A stretch of DNA of 64,000 nucleotides from the NCBI RefSeq assembly GCF_032917945.1, contig NZ_CP136624.1, positions 7,254,001 through 7,318,000 of the forward strand, read 5' to 3'. Positions within the stretch are counted from its first letter, which is position 1. Every line of letters starts with the position of its first letter. This stretch comes from Bradyrhizobium sp. sBnM-33. Its GTDB lineage: Bacteria; Pseudomonadota; Alphaproteobacteria; Rhizobiales; Xanthobacteraceae. Under the pieces are notes generated by a model. The model was not told where the DNA came from. It ran no database searches and worked only from the letters and a program-made list of their open reading frames with translations. The position numbers and the translations under genes are program-made. Of the stretch, positions 34,574 to 44,826 are shown piece by piece.

Positions 34574-35629
34574 ATGCATCATAGCGAAATCAAGGCCGAG
34601 GTTCGAAAGCTGATCGCCGACGGTACCGTGCTCCCTGCGCATCCGCTCGCGCTCGACGCCAACCGCGCACTCGATATCAGGCACCAGCGGGCACTGACCC
34701 GCTATTATCTCGATGCCGGCGCCGGAGGATTGGCCGTGGGCGTGCACACCACGCAATTCGCGATCCGCGACGTCGGCATGTACCGTCCGGTGCTGGAGCT
34801 GGCGGCCGAGACCGCCGCTTCATGGACCAGGCGGCCGGTCGCGATGGTCGCGGGACTGGCCGGTCCGACGCAGCAGGCCATCGCAGAAGCGCAGACCGCA
34901 CGCGGCATCGGCTACCACGCCGGCCTGCTCAGCCTGGCTGCGATGAAATCGGCATCCGAGGACGAGATCATCGCGCATTGCGAGGCGGTGGCACGCGAGA
35001 TCCCCCTGGTCGGCTTCTATTTGCAGCCGGCCGTCGGCGGCGTCATCCTCAGCGCCGATTTCTGGCGTCGCTTCGCAGGTATCGACAACGTCATCGCCAT
35101 CAAGGTTGCGCCGTTCAATCGCTATCGGACGCTGGACGTGCTGCGTGGGGTGGCGGCGGCGAACGCGCTCGACCGCGTCGCGCTCTATACCGGCAATGAC
35201 GATCACATCCTGCTTGACCTCACTCTGCCGTTCGACCTCCGCGACAAGGGCGTCACCACTCGAGCCTACTTCAAAGGCGGCCTGCTCGGGCACTGGTCGG
35301 TGTGGACCGCAAGCGCGATCAAGCAGTTTGAAATGTGCAAGGCGGCGCGCGGCAAGGACACCCTGCCGGCCGATTTGCTGGCGCTCGACGCGCGTGTCAC
35401 CGATTGCAACAGCGCGTTCTTCGACGTTGCCCATAATTTTCACGGCTGCATCGCAGGTTGCCACGAAATCTTGCGGCGGCAGGGATTGATGCAGGGCCTC
35501 TGGTGCCTCGATCCCGCTGAAGGGCTGAGCCCGGGCCAGATGCAGGAGATCGACCGCGTCTGCCGCGAACATGCCGATCTCTCCGACGATAGCTTCGTGC
35601 GGGAGAACCTGCAGAAATGGCTGGCATGA
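34574..35629 (+). CDS. Dihydrodipicolinate synthase/N-acetylneuraminate lyase family aldolase
   Basis: A 351-residue class I aldolase-fold protein, longer than DapA (about 290). The Schiff-base lysine is in NVIAIKVAPFNRY (Lys177), and the catalytic tyrosine is in GFYLQPA (Tyr149). The ligand loop GAGGLAVGVHTTQFAIRD resembles the GGxG(T/H)T region of DapA. A class I pyruvate-type aldolase or dehydratase acting on a keto acid is expected; lysine synthesis is unlikely given the neighbours. It is 11 bp after the acetyltransferase and overlaps the ATPase gene. Confidence 0.83.
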   Translation: MHHSEIKAEVRKLIADGTVLPAHPLALDANRALDIRHQRALTRYYLDAGAGGLAVGVHTTQFAIRDVGMYRPVLELAAETAASWTRRPVAMVAGLAGPTQQAIAEAQTARGIGYHAGLLSLAAMKSASEDEIIAHCEAVAREIPLVGFYLQPAVGGVILSADFWRRFAGIDNVIAIKVAPFNRYRTLDVLRGVAAANALDRVALYTGNDDHILLDLTLPFDLRDKGVTTRAYFKGGLLGHWSVWTASAIKQFEMCKAARGKDTLPADLLALDARVTDCNSAFFDVAHNFHGCIAGCHEILRRQGLMQGLWCLDPAEGLSPGQMQEIDRVCREHADLSDDSFVRENLQKWLA

Positions 35630-36405
35630 CTGCGGAAGAGCCCTTCATCAGCCTGCGCAACGTCCGCAAGGTCTACCGGTCCAAGGGCGCGGAATTCCTC
35701 GCCGTCTCCGACGTCACCATGGACGTCGGGGAAGGCGAACTGGTTTCGCTGGTCGGCCCGTCCGGCTGCGGCAAGACCACCGTGCTGAAGATCCTGGCCG
35801 GATTGCATGACGCCGACGGAGGCACGATTAAAATCGGTAATGCGAAAACGCCGTTTGATCCGGCGCGCGACATCGGCATGGTGTTCCAGCAGGCCCTGCT
35901 GCTGAAATGGCGAACCATTTTGGACAACGTGCTGCTGCCGGCCGAAATCGTCGGCTTGCCGATGAAGGCTGCACGGAGCCGCGCCCGCGATCTGCTCAAC
36001 CTGGTCGGCCTGGCTGGCTATGAGGACCGATATCCGCAGCAATTGTCCGGCGGCATGCAGCAGCGCACCGCGATTGCCCGCGCCTTCATCCACGATCCCA
36101 AACTGATCCTGATGGACGAACCGTTCGGCGCGCTGGATGCGCTGACCCGCGAGCAGATGAACCTCGAAATGCTGCGAATCTGGCGCGAAAGCGGCAAGAC
36201 CATCCTGTTCGTGACGCACTCGATCCAGGAAGCCGTGTTCCTCGCCTCGCATTGCGCAGTGCTCACCGCAGGTCCGGCGCGAATGGCAGAATATTTCCCG
36301 ATCGATCTGCCGTTTCCCCGCGCATTGCCGATCAAGACCACGGACGAGTTTGGCGCCTATGCGCGGCGTATCTACGCGCGACTGGGATTGAGCCCGGGCA
36401 CGTAG
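35617..36405 (+). CDS. ABC importer ATPase (SsuB/TauB-type)
   Basis: A 262-residue ATPase for the permease at 31935 and the NMT1-like binding protein. Walker [10 protein letters not shown], signature LSGGMQQR, Walker [13 protein letters not shown] and the switch [11 protein letters not shown] are intact. The ATG at 35617 has GGGAGA upstream; a second ATG at 35626 would give an ATGA overlap. It is the last gene of the TetR-flanked operon and converges with the AfuC-like ATPase gene, 12 bp apart. Confidence 0.88.
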   Translation: MAGMTAEEPFISLRNVRKVYRSKGAEFLAVSDVTMDVGEGELVSLVGPSGCGKTTVLKILAGLHDADGGTIKIGNAKTPFDPARDIGMVFQQALLLKWRTILDNVLLPAEIVGLPMKAARSRARDLLNLVGLAGYEDRYPQQLSGGMQQRTAIARAFIHDPKLILMDEPFGALDALTREQMNLEMLRIWRESGKTILFVTHSIQEAVFLASHCAVLTAGPARMAEYFPIDLPFPRALPIKTTDEFGAYARRIYARLGLSPGT

Positions 36406-36417
36406 GCCTATCAACCG

Positions 36418-37521
36418 CTATTCATATGCCGTCGGTCCTGTATCGCGATAGGCCCAGCAACTCTCCCGTGGCAGCGAAACGCGGGTCTCGATGCCGACCT
36501 GATGGCGAGCCGCGGTGCCGAGCTCAACCACCTCCAGCCGCCGGCCGAACAGTTCGATGCCGTAGGCCGTCTGCGTGCCCTGATAGCGGCGGTCGAGAAC
36601 GCGGGCGGGAAAAATGTTGGCGCCGTCATGCTGGCCGATCGCGATGTTCTCCGGCCGCAGCGCAATGCGCACCTTCTCGTCCAGGCCGAGCGAATGCAGC
36701 AATGCCACCTCGCCCCGCCGCCCGTCGCCGAAATCGACGATGCCGAATTGGCCGTTGCGCGAGACCAGCGTGCCGGCGAGCTCGTTGGTCGCGCCGGTGA
36801 AGTTGGCAACGAACAAATCCGCCGGGCGGTTATAGATCGCATCCGGCGTATCCATCTGCAGCAATTTGCCGTCGCGCATCACGCCGATGCGGTCGCCGAG
36901 CACGACGGCTTCAGCCTGGTCATGGGTGACATAGAGCGCAGTCATCCCGGTTTGCTTGAGGATCACCCGGAGATCATCGCGCAGCCGCAGGCGCAGCTTG
37001 GCGTCGAGGTTCGACAGGGGCTCGTCGAGCAGCAGTAACTGCGGCCGGTACACGATGCTGCGCGCCAGCGCCACGCGCTGCATCTGGCCGCCTGATAATG
37101 CGACCACCGCTCGATCAGCGTATTCCGACAGGCCGACCAGTTCGAGCGCCTCGTCGACCTTGCGGCGGGCCTCAATGCGCGAAAATTTCCGGTGCTTGAG
37201 CGGATAGACCACGTTCTGCCGCACCGTCATATGCGGCCACACTGCGTAGGACTGAAACACCATGCCGAGATCGCGCAACCGCGGCGGCACCAAAATGCCA
37301 CGCTCGGGTGACGAGACGACCTTGCCGGCAATGCTGATTTCACCCGATGTCGGGTGCTCCAGGCCCGCGACGCAGCGCAGCGTCGTGGTCTTGCCGCAGC
37401 CGGAGGGACCGAGCAGAACTACGATCTCTCCGGCCGGCACGCCAAAACTGACGCCATCGATCGCCGGCCGGCCGATCGCAAACTGCTTGCGCAGGTCGGT
37501 GACTTCGAGGGTTGCCGTCAT
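36418..37521 (-). CDS. ABC importer ATPase, Fe3+/spermidine/putrescine type
   Basis: A 367-residue ATPase of the PotA/FbpC group. Walker [10 protein letters not shown], signature LSGGQMQR, Walker B LLLLDEPLSNLD and switch VTHDQAEAVVL are present; a C-terminal TOBE domain (about residues 275-350) accounts for the extra length. It is the third gene of a minus-strand set with a binding protein and a double permease, so the transporter is complete in gene order though its permease is frameshifted. Confidence 0.88.
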   Translation of the reverse strand: MTATLEVTDLRKQFAIGRPAIDGVSFGVPAGEIVVLLGPSGCGKTTTLRCVAGLEHPTSGEISIAGKVVSSPERGILVPPRLRDLGMVFQSYAVWPHMTVRQNVVYPLKHRKFSRIEARRKVDEALELVGLSEYADRAVVALSGGQMQRVALARSIVYRPQLLLLDEPLSNLDAKLRLRLRDDLRVILKQTGMTALYVTHDQAEAVVLGDRIGVMRDGKLLQMDTPDAIYNRPADLFVANFTGATNELAGTLVSRNGQFGIVDFGDGRRGEVALLHSLGLDEKVRIALRPENIAIGQHDGANIFPARVLDRRYQGTQTAYGIELFGRRLEVVELGTAARHQVGIETRVSLPRESCWAYRDTGPTAYE

Positions 37522-37549
37522 CGGTTCGATAATTTCCCTGATGTGACGA

Positions 37550-38584
37550 TCATTGCCCGTAGCCGTAGGCCTTGTTCCACTCGGCCACCCAGGCGGCGTG
37601 CAACTTCACATACTCGTCGAACTTCGGGAACCAGACCTTAACCACTTTGGGATCAAAGCCTTCCGGGTATGCCGGCGGCACCTTCAGTGACGTGAGGTTG
37701 CCGAGTTCCTTGATCATGAACGTCTGCCCCTCCTTCGAGAGGCACCAGTTGAGAAACAGTTTTGCGGCATTAGGGTGCGCGGCGGTCTTCGGAATGCCCG
37801 TGGCATAAGGATTGACCGGCGCGCCTTCCGGCGGAAAGAAGATCTGGATCGGCGCGCCGTCCTTCTGCTTCGGATAGATTGCATTGTAGAGCAAAGGCCC
37901 CATCGCGATTTCGCCGCGCACCAGCGAATCCGACATCGGCGCGCCCGATGGATACAACACCGGCTTGGTTGCAGCCTGCTTGGCCCAATAGTCCTCGCCG
38001 AGCACCTGGCGCTCGAACATCACCCGGGTCCACGTGGTGCCGCCCGACGGAGCGATCACCTGCCCGGTCAACTTGCTGTATTCGGGCTTGGTGAGGTCCA
38101 TCCAGGTCTTGGGCGGGTTCTTTACCAGTTCAGTATTGTAGGCGATCGCCCACACCAGCGTGACACGCGGCCAGAGCTGCGGTGCGATCTGCGCGTCGGG
38201 ATTGTAGTCGGCCGCATTCGGCGGCGCGTAATCCTGGAACATGTCCGCCAGGGGCTGCATCAGCGCGCGATCGGAATGATCGACAACATCGGCGATCAGT
38301 TTACCGGCCGCGGCCTCGGTCTTGACGCGGGTGATGAGCTGGCCGCCGGGCGCGCGCACCATCTCGATTTTTATTTCGGGGAAACGCTTGTTGAAGGCCT
38401 TGATGACCTGCTGCTCGACCTCGGCGAAATTCGCGGTGTAGTACACCAGCTTGCCTTCGGCCTTCGCCGCGGCGATCAATTCGGGTGAGCCGAACTCCTG
38501 CGCCTGTGCCGCTGCGCTCCATGTCAGCGCAAGACCGGCGACGCCTGCGATTGCAGCAATGTTGGTGAAGGTCCTTCCAGTCAT
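37550..38584 (-). CDS. Periplasmic binding protein, iron(III)/polyamine type
   Basis: A 344-residue exported binding protein with a signal peptide (about residues 6-28, ending AAAQAQ). GSPELIAAAKAEGKLVYYTA is typical of the FbpA/AfuA and phosphonate/thiosulfate-like SBP_bac group, as are FNKRFPEIKIEMVRAP and GEIAMGPLLYNAI. Iron(III), polyamines or 2-aminoethylphosphonate are possible ligands; the clustered tyrosines of iron-binding members are not evident. Start 38584 is preferred over 38641 because MTGRTFTN begins the signal peptide. Confidence 0.85.
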   Translation of the reverse strand: MTGRTFTNIAAIAGVAGLALTWSAAAQAQEFGSPELIAAAKAEGKLVYYTANFAEVEQQVIKAFNKRFPEIKIEMVRAPGGQLITRVKTEAAAGKLIADVVDHSDRALMQPLADMFQDYAPPNAADYNPDAQIAPQLWPRVTLVWAIAYNTELVKNPPKTWMDLTKPEYSKLTGQVIAPSGGTTWTRVMFERQVLGEDYWAKQAATKPVLYPSGAPMSDSLVRGEIAMGPLLYNAIYPKQKDGAPIQIFFPPEGAPVNPYATGIPKTAAHPNAAKLFLNWCLSKEGQTFMIKELGNLTSLKVPPAYPEGFDPKVVKVWFPKFDEYVKLHAAWVAEWNKAYGYGQ

Positions 38585-38606
38585 AGCAATCCTCCCCTTC
38601 GTTTTG

Positions 38607-40375
38607 TTATCCGGTTCGGGCGACGCTGCCCTGCGCCGCACCGCGCGACAACCAATTGGCGCCGCCGATGAGAACGCCGAGCAGAACGGTTTGCACCAGG
38701 CTGAATGCGGCGGTCTTTCCGAGGTTGCCGCCTTCGTAATAGTCGAGCAACAGCACCGACATCACCATGGTGTTGCTGGTGTAGAGAAACAGCGATGAGC
38801 CAAGTTCGCGGATCGCCAGCACAAACAACAGCGTCATCGAGGCGATCACGCCCGGCCGCGCCAGCGGCAGCACGATCGTCCTGATGGTGCCGAGCACGCC
38901 CTTGCCGCAGACCCAGGCAGCCTCCTCGAGCTCGCGATGAATCTGCAGGAACGAGGTCGACAGCGCCTTGACCGTGTCCGGCATGAAGCGCGCGATGAAA
39001 GCCAGCGCCAGAATCCAGATTGTGCCGTAAAGCCCTGCGGGAATGCCGATCCAGGCCCAGAGGTAGGCGACGCCGACCACGAGGCCGGGGATCGCGACCG
39101 GCAGGGTCGAGATCACGTCGATCCAGCGCCGGCCCATCACCTGGGTGCGGTGAATGGTGTAGCCGATCGCAAACGCCAGCGCGCCGCCCACCACCGCGGT
39201 GATCAGCCCGACTTCGACTGCGTTGTAGATCGAACGCATGGTCAGCGGATTGTCGAAGATACTTTCAAAATGCATCAGGGAATATTGCCTGGCATCGAAC
39301 AGGCTGCTGACATCGCGTATGAACATGAACTTGCGGAACGCGGCAACGATCAGCGCGAACAACGGCAGCACCACGACGACCAGGAGATAGCCAACGCCGA
39401 GACCGAAGGTGAACCAGCGCCAGAGCCCCAGATCGAGGCTGCGCGGACGGAACGCCTTGCCGGCGACGGTGGTGTAGCTGCGGCCGCTCAGCACCTTGTG
39501 CTGCAGGAACACGAGCAGGCCCGTGACGACCATCAGGATGATCGCCACCGCTGCGGCGGTGTTGTAGAGCGGCGGTGACCAGTTGGTGAGCTTGAAAATA
39601 TAGGTGGTCAGCACGGCAAGGTTGGTCGGCGCACCCAACACCGCCGGAATGCCGTAGATGCCGAGCATCACGATGAACGACAGCAGCATGCCCGAGACGA
39701 TCGCCGGCATGATCAGCGGAAACGTCACCGAGAACAAGGTGGCGAACGCGCTGGCGCCGGAAATCTCGGCGGCCTCCTCCAGGCTCGGATCCATGTTGCG
39801 CAGCGCCGAAGAGGTGAACATGTAGACGTACGGCGCGTAGTAGATGCCGAACACGAACACCAATCCCCACATCGAATAGAAATCGACGCGCCAATCCAGC
39901 CCTGCCCATTTGAACATGGTGTTGATCAGGCCGGTCTTCGGCGAGCCGAGGATCGCCCATGCGACTCCCGCGACCAGCGGCGGCGCGAACAATGGCAGGA
40001 TGCTGGCGGCCGCGATGAAGCCCTTGAACGGCGTATTGGTGCGGACGACGATCCAGGAAAACAGCAACCCGACCGCGACCGCGATCAGCGTGCCGCCGCC
40101 ACAGGCAATCAGCGTGTGGCGAGCGCCTCGGCGACATTCGGGTTGGCCAGCACGGTGAGGAAGTTGGTCACCGAGAGATGACTGAGGCTGATGCCTTCGA
40201 CCACCGGATTGGTGTCGGTAAGCGCGCCGAGCAGCAGCATCAGGATCGGGTAGATGACGAGAAAGCCGAGGATCGCCAGCAGGAGGGACACCCACAGACC
40301 GGCTCCTACGCGCCCATGCCTGCCCCCACTTGCGCTACGCATGGCTTCGCTGCGCCGGCTCGCCAGTCCGTTCAA
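38607..40375 (-). pseudogene. ABC importer double permease (ThiP/FbpB-like), one-base frameshift
   Basis: Residues from the TTG at 40375 (or ATG 40342) encode the first membrane segment (LWVSLLLAILGFLVIYPILM) and LSVTNFLTVLANPNVAEALA, then a stop at 40109 in that frame. In another frame the protein continues as TLIACGGGTLIAVAVGLLFS and runs to 38607 as a normal 12-segment two-domain permease with both coupling motifs. The join needs one extra base near 40117 (GCCACACGCTG for GCCAACACGCTG on the coding strand), giving a protein of about 590 residues. It is either a recent pseudogene or a sequencing error. Confidence 0.87.
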
Positions 40376-40624
40376 AGCGTTTCCTCTCGCCGTGACCGTC
40401 TTTTTATGAAATTGCGGTCGCTGTGCGCCTCAAGCCTAGTCGATCGCTTGGCGGGCGGGAAGGTATCCGATAGTCGGCGCGCGGATTTGGCGCGGAGGGG
40501 GACTTTTTCAATGCTAACGATCAGTCCGCATACGCATCATGCAGCGGCGCGCCTGTGGTCCGTGCTGCGTCCGTAGTACACGCCGCAGAGGGCGCGACCG
40601 CCCCGGCGTGGAGAGCCCGAGAGA

Positions 40625-42019
40625 ATGTCACTGGATACAACCGCAAAGTCGACCGCCCCGACGCCCATCGACGGCTTGCCGCCGGAACTCCGGCGCTGGG
40701 CGGTCGCGGCGATCTTTACCGCGCTGGCGCTGGCCTCGCTGGATACGGCGATCGCCAATATCGCGCTGCCCGCCATCGCGGCTGACCTCCATGTCAGCCC
40801 GGCCGACGTGGTCTGGGTCGTCAATATCTACCAGATCGCGTTGGTCGCGACGCTGCTGCCGCTGGGCGCGCTCGGCGAGATCGTCGGCCACGAGCGCATT
40901 TATATCGGAGGCCTCGTGCTGTTCACGCTGGCCTCGCTTGGCTGCGCCTTGGCATGGTCGCTACCCAGCCTGACGGCGGCGCGCGCGCTGCAGGGGCTGG
41001 GCGCCAGCGGCATCATGAGCGTGAATGCGGCCCTGGTCCGTTTCGTCTATCCGACCCATATGCTCGGCCGTGGCTTTGGCCATAACGCGCTGGTGGTCGG
41101 AACGGCATTCACGTTCGGTCCGACCATCGCCTCCGCCATTCTTGCGATCGGGACATGGCCGTGGCTGTTCGCGATCAACATCCCGTTCGGCGTGATCGCA
41201 ATCTGGATCGGCCTGAAGACCTTGCCCAAAACGCCGCGCGCGAAGCACGCGTTCGATTTTGCGAGCGCGGCGCTGACTGCAAGCTGCCTCGGGCTTTTCA
41301 TCATCGGCATCGGCATCGCGGCGCATCAGGCCCCGCCTCTCCTGGTCGGCCTGACGCTTGGCGCGGCATTGCTGCTCGGCTGGATCATGATGCGTAGAGA
41401 TGCGGACCATCCGGCGCCAATGCTGCCGATCGATCTGTTCCGGCGGCCGATGTTCGCGCTGTCGGCCGCCACGTCGGTCTGTACATTCGCGGTGCAGGGA
41501 CTGGCGTTCGTCTCGCTGCCCTTCTACTTCGAGGACGTGCTGCACCGGTCGCAGGTCGAGACCGGCTTCTTCATGACGCCCTGGCCGCTGGTCGTGGCGA
41601 TCATGGCGCCAATCGGGGGCCGGCTCTCCGATCGCTATCCCGTCGGCATCCTCGGCGGCCTCGGACTGGTATTGCTCGGCATCGGCATGGCGCTGCTGGC
41701 GACGCTTCCGCCGGACGCCAGCGTTGCCAACATCGTCTGGCGCATGGTGATTTGCGGAATCGGATTCGGCTTCTTTCAAACGCCGAATCTGCGGGCGCTG
41801 ATGTCGAGCGCGCCGCCGCATCGCAGCGGCAGCGCGAGCGGAATCGTCGCAACCGCACGCCTGACCGGGCAAACCCTCGGCGCCGCGCTGGCGGCATTGT
41901 GCTTTGCGCTCGCCGGTCACAACGGCGCCACGGTGGCGCTGGCGCTCGGGGCCGGCTTTGCCGCGTTTGGGAGCCTGATGAGTTTCCTGCGTCTGGCCGT
42001 GGGTGCAGAACGGACATGA
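40625..42019 (+). CDS. MFS transporter, DHA2/EmrB-like family
   Basis: A 464-residue exporter with about 14 predicted membrane segments. ALASLDTAIANIALPAIAAD is the family start with the acidic residue of motif D1, and motif A-like LGALGEIVGHERI and motif C-like FGPTIASAILAIGTWPWLFAINIP are seen. The last in this group export drugs, dyes or organic acids. It precedes the molybdenum hydroxylase operon on the same strand by 152 bp and may or may not be co-regulated. Confidence 0.87.
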   Translation: MSLDTTAKSTAPTPIDGLPPELRRWAVAAIFTALALASLDTAIANIALPAIAADLHVSPADVVWVVNIYQIALVATLLPLGALGEIVGHERIYIGGLVLFTLASLGCALAWSLPSLTAARALQGLGASGIMSVNAALVRFVYPTHMLGRGFGHNALVVGTAFTFGPTIASAILAIGTWPWLFAINIPFGVIAIWIGLKTLPKTPRAKHAFDFASAALTASCLGLFIIGIGIAAHQAPPLLVGLTLGAALLLGWIMMRRDADHPAPMLPIDLFRRPMFALSAATSVCTFAVQGLAFVSLPFYFEDVLHRSQVETGFFMTPWPLVVAIMAPIGGRLSDRYPVGILGGLGLVLLGIGMALLATLPPDASVANIVWRMVICGIGFGFFQTPNLRALMSSAPPHRSGSASGIVATARLTGQTLGAALAALCFALAGHNGATVALALGAGFAAFGSLMSFLRLAVGAERT

Positions 42020-42171
42020 CAGCCATGCGACGGGCGCGTGCCGACGCAACACCGGCGGATCGGCTTTCTTCCCCATCGCCACCGCGCGTTTTCTTGATTT
42101 GAACGATTCCAGGTTGCAGGCCAGATTGCGCCGGGTCTCGACCGATGGGTCAGACGAACAGGGGATACGCG

Positions 42172-42621
42172 ATGGCAAACCTCACCATTAACGGCAAAAC
42201 AATCAATGTGGACGTTGAAGACGGCACGCCACTGCTTTGGGCGATCAGGGAAAATGTTGGACTGACCGGCACCAAATATGGCTGCGGCATTGCACTATGC
42301 GGCGCCTGCACCGTCCATGTCGACGGAGTCGCGATGCGCTCCTGCGGCATGACAGTCAGCGAGGCCGTCGGCAAACAGATCACCACGATCGAAGGTCTTG
42401 CCTCAGAAGGCGCCCTGCACAAAGTGCAGCAGGCCTGGGTGGCGAACGACGTGCCGCAATGCGGCTATTGCCAGAGCGGCATGATCATGGCGGTTGCCGC
42501 CCTTCTCAAAGAGAAGCCGAAGCCGACCGACGACGACATCAACGAAGCCATCACCAATATTTGCCGATGCGGGACCTTCCAGCAGGTCCGCGAGGCGATC
42601 CACGCCGCCGCGAGCGCTTGA
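42172..42621 (+). CDS. 2Fe-2S subunit of a molybdenum hydroxylase (IorA-like)
   Basis: A 149-residue protein carrying two 2Fe-2S clusters: plant-type ligands Cys38, Cys43, Cys46 and Cys58, and alpha-helical-domain ligands Cys97, Cys100, Cys131 and Cys133 (CGYCQSG and CRCG). It passes electrons from the molybdenum subunit encoded 10 bp downstream. Isoquinoline 1-oxidoreductase and aldehyde dehydrogenases of this group share the two-subunit layout. The start ATG 42172 ([10 protein letters not shown]) is preferred over 42145. It has no own signal and is presumably co-exported with IorB. Confidence 0.9.
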   Translation: MANLTINGKTINVDVEDGTPLLWAIRENVGLTGTKYGCGIALCGACTVHVDGVAMRSCGMTVSEAVGKQITTIEGLASEGALHKVQQAWVANDVPQCGYCQSGMIMAVAALLKEKPKPTDDDINEAITNICRCGTFQQVREAIHAAASA

Positions 42622-42630
42622 GGTGATACG

Positions 42631-44817
42631 ATGAATCAGCACGTCATGCCCAAATTGAATCGCCGCGCCTTCGTGATCGGCACCGCTGCCGCCGGTGCGG
42701 GCCTCGCAATCGGCCTCGACATTCCCTTCGGCGGACCCAAGGTTGTCCGCGCCGCCGACGGCTCGCCCGAGGTCAACGTCTGGGTGGTGATCCGCCCGGA
42801 CAATACGACCGTGATTCGCGTTGCCCGCTCCGAGATGGGTCAGGGCACCCTCACCGGCCTCGCGCAGCTCGTCGCCGAAGAGCTCGAATGCGACTGGTCG
42901 AAGGTCGTAACCGAATATCCGACCCCCGGGCAAAGTGTCGCACGCAAGCGCCCTTGGGGCGATTTCTCGACCGGTGGCAGCCGCGGCATCCGCTCCAGCC
43001 AGGAGTATGTCCGGAAGGGCGGCGCCACCGCGCGCATGATGCTGGTGCAGGCCGCCGCAAACGAGTGGAAGGTGCCGGTCTCGGAATGTACCGCCGCCAA
43101 CAGTGTCATCACCCATACGCCGTCGGGCAGGACCACGACCTATGGCAAGGTGGTTGAAGCCGCAGCAAAGCTCGAGCCGCCGGCGGATGTGAAACTGAAG
43201 GATCCCAAGGACTGGAAGATCGCCGGCAAAGCCGTGAAGCGGCTCGACACCGTCGGCAAGACCACGGGTGCGATGATCTACGGCGCCGACGTCAAGCTGC
43301 CGGGCATGCTCAACGCCGCGATCAAGGATTGTCCCGTCTTCGGGGGCAAGCTCCAGAGCTACGACGAAGCCAAAATCACCGGCATGAAGGGCGTCAAGAA
43401 GGTGGTCCGGGTCGGTGACAGCGCAGTCGCCGTGGTCGCCGATACCTGGTGGCACGCCAAGACCGCGCTGGATGCGCTGCCAATCGTCTGGGACGAAGGC
43501 GAGAACGCCAAAGTCTCCAGCGAGTCGATTGCCAAGTGGCTGGCGGAAGGTCTCGACAATTCCCAGCCGGCCTTTATCGGCAACCAGAACGGCGACGCCA
43601 AGGCCGCGATTGCGAGCGCGGCGAAGAAGGTCGAGGCGGTCTACAACTATCCGTACCAGAACCACGTGACCATGGAGCCGATGAACGCAACGGCGCTCTA
43701 TACGCCGGACAAATGCGAGGTCTGGTGTGGCACGCAGAACGGCGAAGCGGCATTCGCCGCGACCATGGAAGCATCGGAATTGCCGGCCGAAAAATGCGAG
43801 GTACACAAGCTCATCCTCGGTGGCGGCTTCGGCCGTCGCGGCATGACCGACTACGTCAGACAGGCGGTTCTGATCGCCAAGCAGATGCCCGGCACGCCGG
43901 TCAAGCTGCTGTGGTCGCGCGAAGAAGACATGGCGCAAGGCAAGTTTCATCCGGTCACGCAATGCAAGCTGACCGGCGCCTTCGATGCCGACAACAATCT
44001 GACCGCGCTGCACGTTAGACTGTCCGGCCAATCGATCCTGTTCACGGTGCGTCCCGCGGCGCTGGTGAACGGCATGGACACGGTTGCGTTCCAGGGCATG
44101 AGCCCTTCCGGCGACGCGGCGATCGGCTACACGGTGCCGAACCTGCTGGTCGAGCATTCCATGCGCAATCCGCACGTCCCGCCCGGCTTCTGGCGCGGCG
44201 TCAACGTCAATCAGAACGCGATCTATCTGGAGTGCTTCATGGATGAACTGGCGCATTCGGTCGGCCAGGATCCGGTGGAATTCCGCCGCAAGCTGATGAG
44301 CAAGCATCCAAAACATCTCGCCGTGCTCAATGCCGTGGCCGAGAAAGTCGGCTGGGGCAAGCCGGCACCGCAAGGCGTCTATCGCGGCATTGCGCAGGTG
44401 ATGGGCTATGGCAGCTATGTCGCGGGTGCTGCGGAGATCTCAGTCACCGACGGCAGCAAGATCAAGGTGCATCGCATCGTCGCTTCGACCGATCCGGGCT
44501 ACGTCGTCAATCCGGCGCAGGTCGAGCGGCAGATCGCGGGCTCCTTTGTCTATGGCCTGTCCGCCCTGTTCTACGGCGGCTGCACGGTAAAGGACGGCAA
44601 GATGGAGCAGACCAACTTCGATACCTACGATTCCATGCGCATCGCCGCGATGCCGAAGGTGGAATGCGTCATGGTGCCGAGCGGCGGCTTCTGGGGCGGC
44701 GTCGGCGAGCCGACCATCGGTGTCGCCGCGCCCGCGGTGCTCAACGCCTACTTCGCGGCCACGGGCAAACGCATTCGTTCGGTGCCGCTGAAGGACCAGA
44801 ATATTACGTTTGCCTGA
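42631..44817 (+). CDS. Molybdopterin-binding subunit of a periplasmic hydroxylase (IorB-like)
   Basis: A 728-residue molybdenum protein with a twin-arginine signal (NRRAFVIGTAAAGAGLAIG), so the complex works in the periplasm. The two molybdopterin domains follow; the base-catalytic glutamate lies in GGVGEPTIG (Glu693). VARSEMGQGTLTGLAQLVAE is the family N-terminal motif. It hydroxylates aldehydes or N-heterocycles using water, giving electrons to cytochrome c. The next genes encode a cytochrome c and sulfide dehydrogenase, but a hairpin separates them. The substrate is not evident; isoquinoline is only the family name. Confidence 0.9.
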   Translation: MNQHVMPKLNRRAFVIGTAAAGAGLAIGLDIPFGGPKVVRAADGSPEVNVWVVIRPDNTTVIRVARSEMGQGTLTGLAQLVAEELECDWSKVVTEYPTPGQSVARKRPWGDFSTGGSRGIRSSQEYVRKGGATARMMLVQAAANEWKVPVSECTAANSVITHTPSGRTTTYGKVVEAAAKLEPPADVKLKDPKDWKIAGKAVKRLDTVGKTTGAMIYGADVKLPGMLNAAIKDCPVFGGKLQSYDEAKITGMKGVKKVVRVGDSAVAVVADTWWHAKTALDALPIVWDEGENAKVSSESIAKWLAEGLDNSQPAFIGNQNGDAKAAIASAAKKVEAVYNYPYQNHVTMEPMNATALYTPDKCEVWCGTQNGEAAFAATMEASELPAEKCEVHKLILGGGFGRRGMTDYVRQAVLIAKQMPGTPVKLLWSREEDMAQGKFHPVTQCKLTGAFDADNNLTALHVRLSGQSILFTVRPAALVNGMDTVAFQGMSPSGDAAIGYTVPNLLVEHSMRNPHVPPGFWRGVNVNQNAIYLECFMDELAHSVGQDPVEFRRKLMSKHPKHLAVLNAVAEKVGWGKPAPQGVYRGIAQVMGYGSYVAGAAEISVTDGSKIKVHRIVASTDPGYVVNPAQVERQIAGSFVYGLSALFYGGCTVKDGKMEQTNFDTYDSMRIAAMPKVECVMVPSGGFWGGVGEPTIGVAAPAVLNAYFAATGKRIRSVPLKDQNITFA

Positions 44818-44826
44818 CACTAGCGG

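Noticed and set aside
42403..44373. A 656-codon minus-strand frame over the molybdenum subunit
   Set aside because: Antisense shadow; the plus-strand protein has the Tat signal, molybdopterin motifs and the catalytic glutamate.
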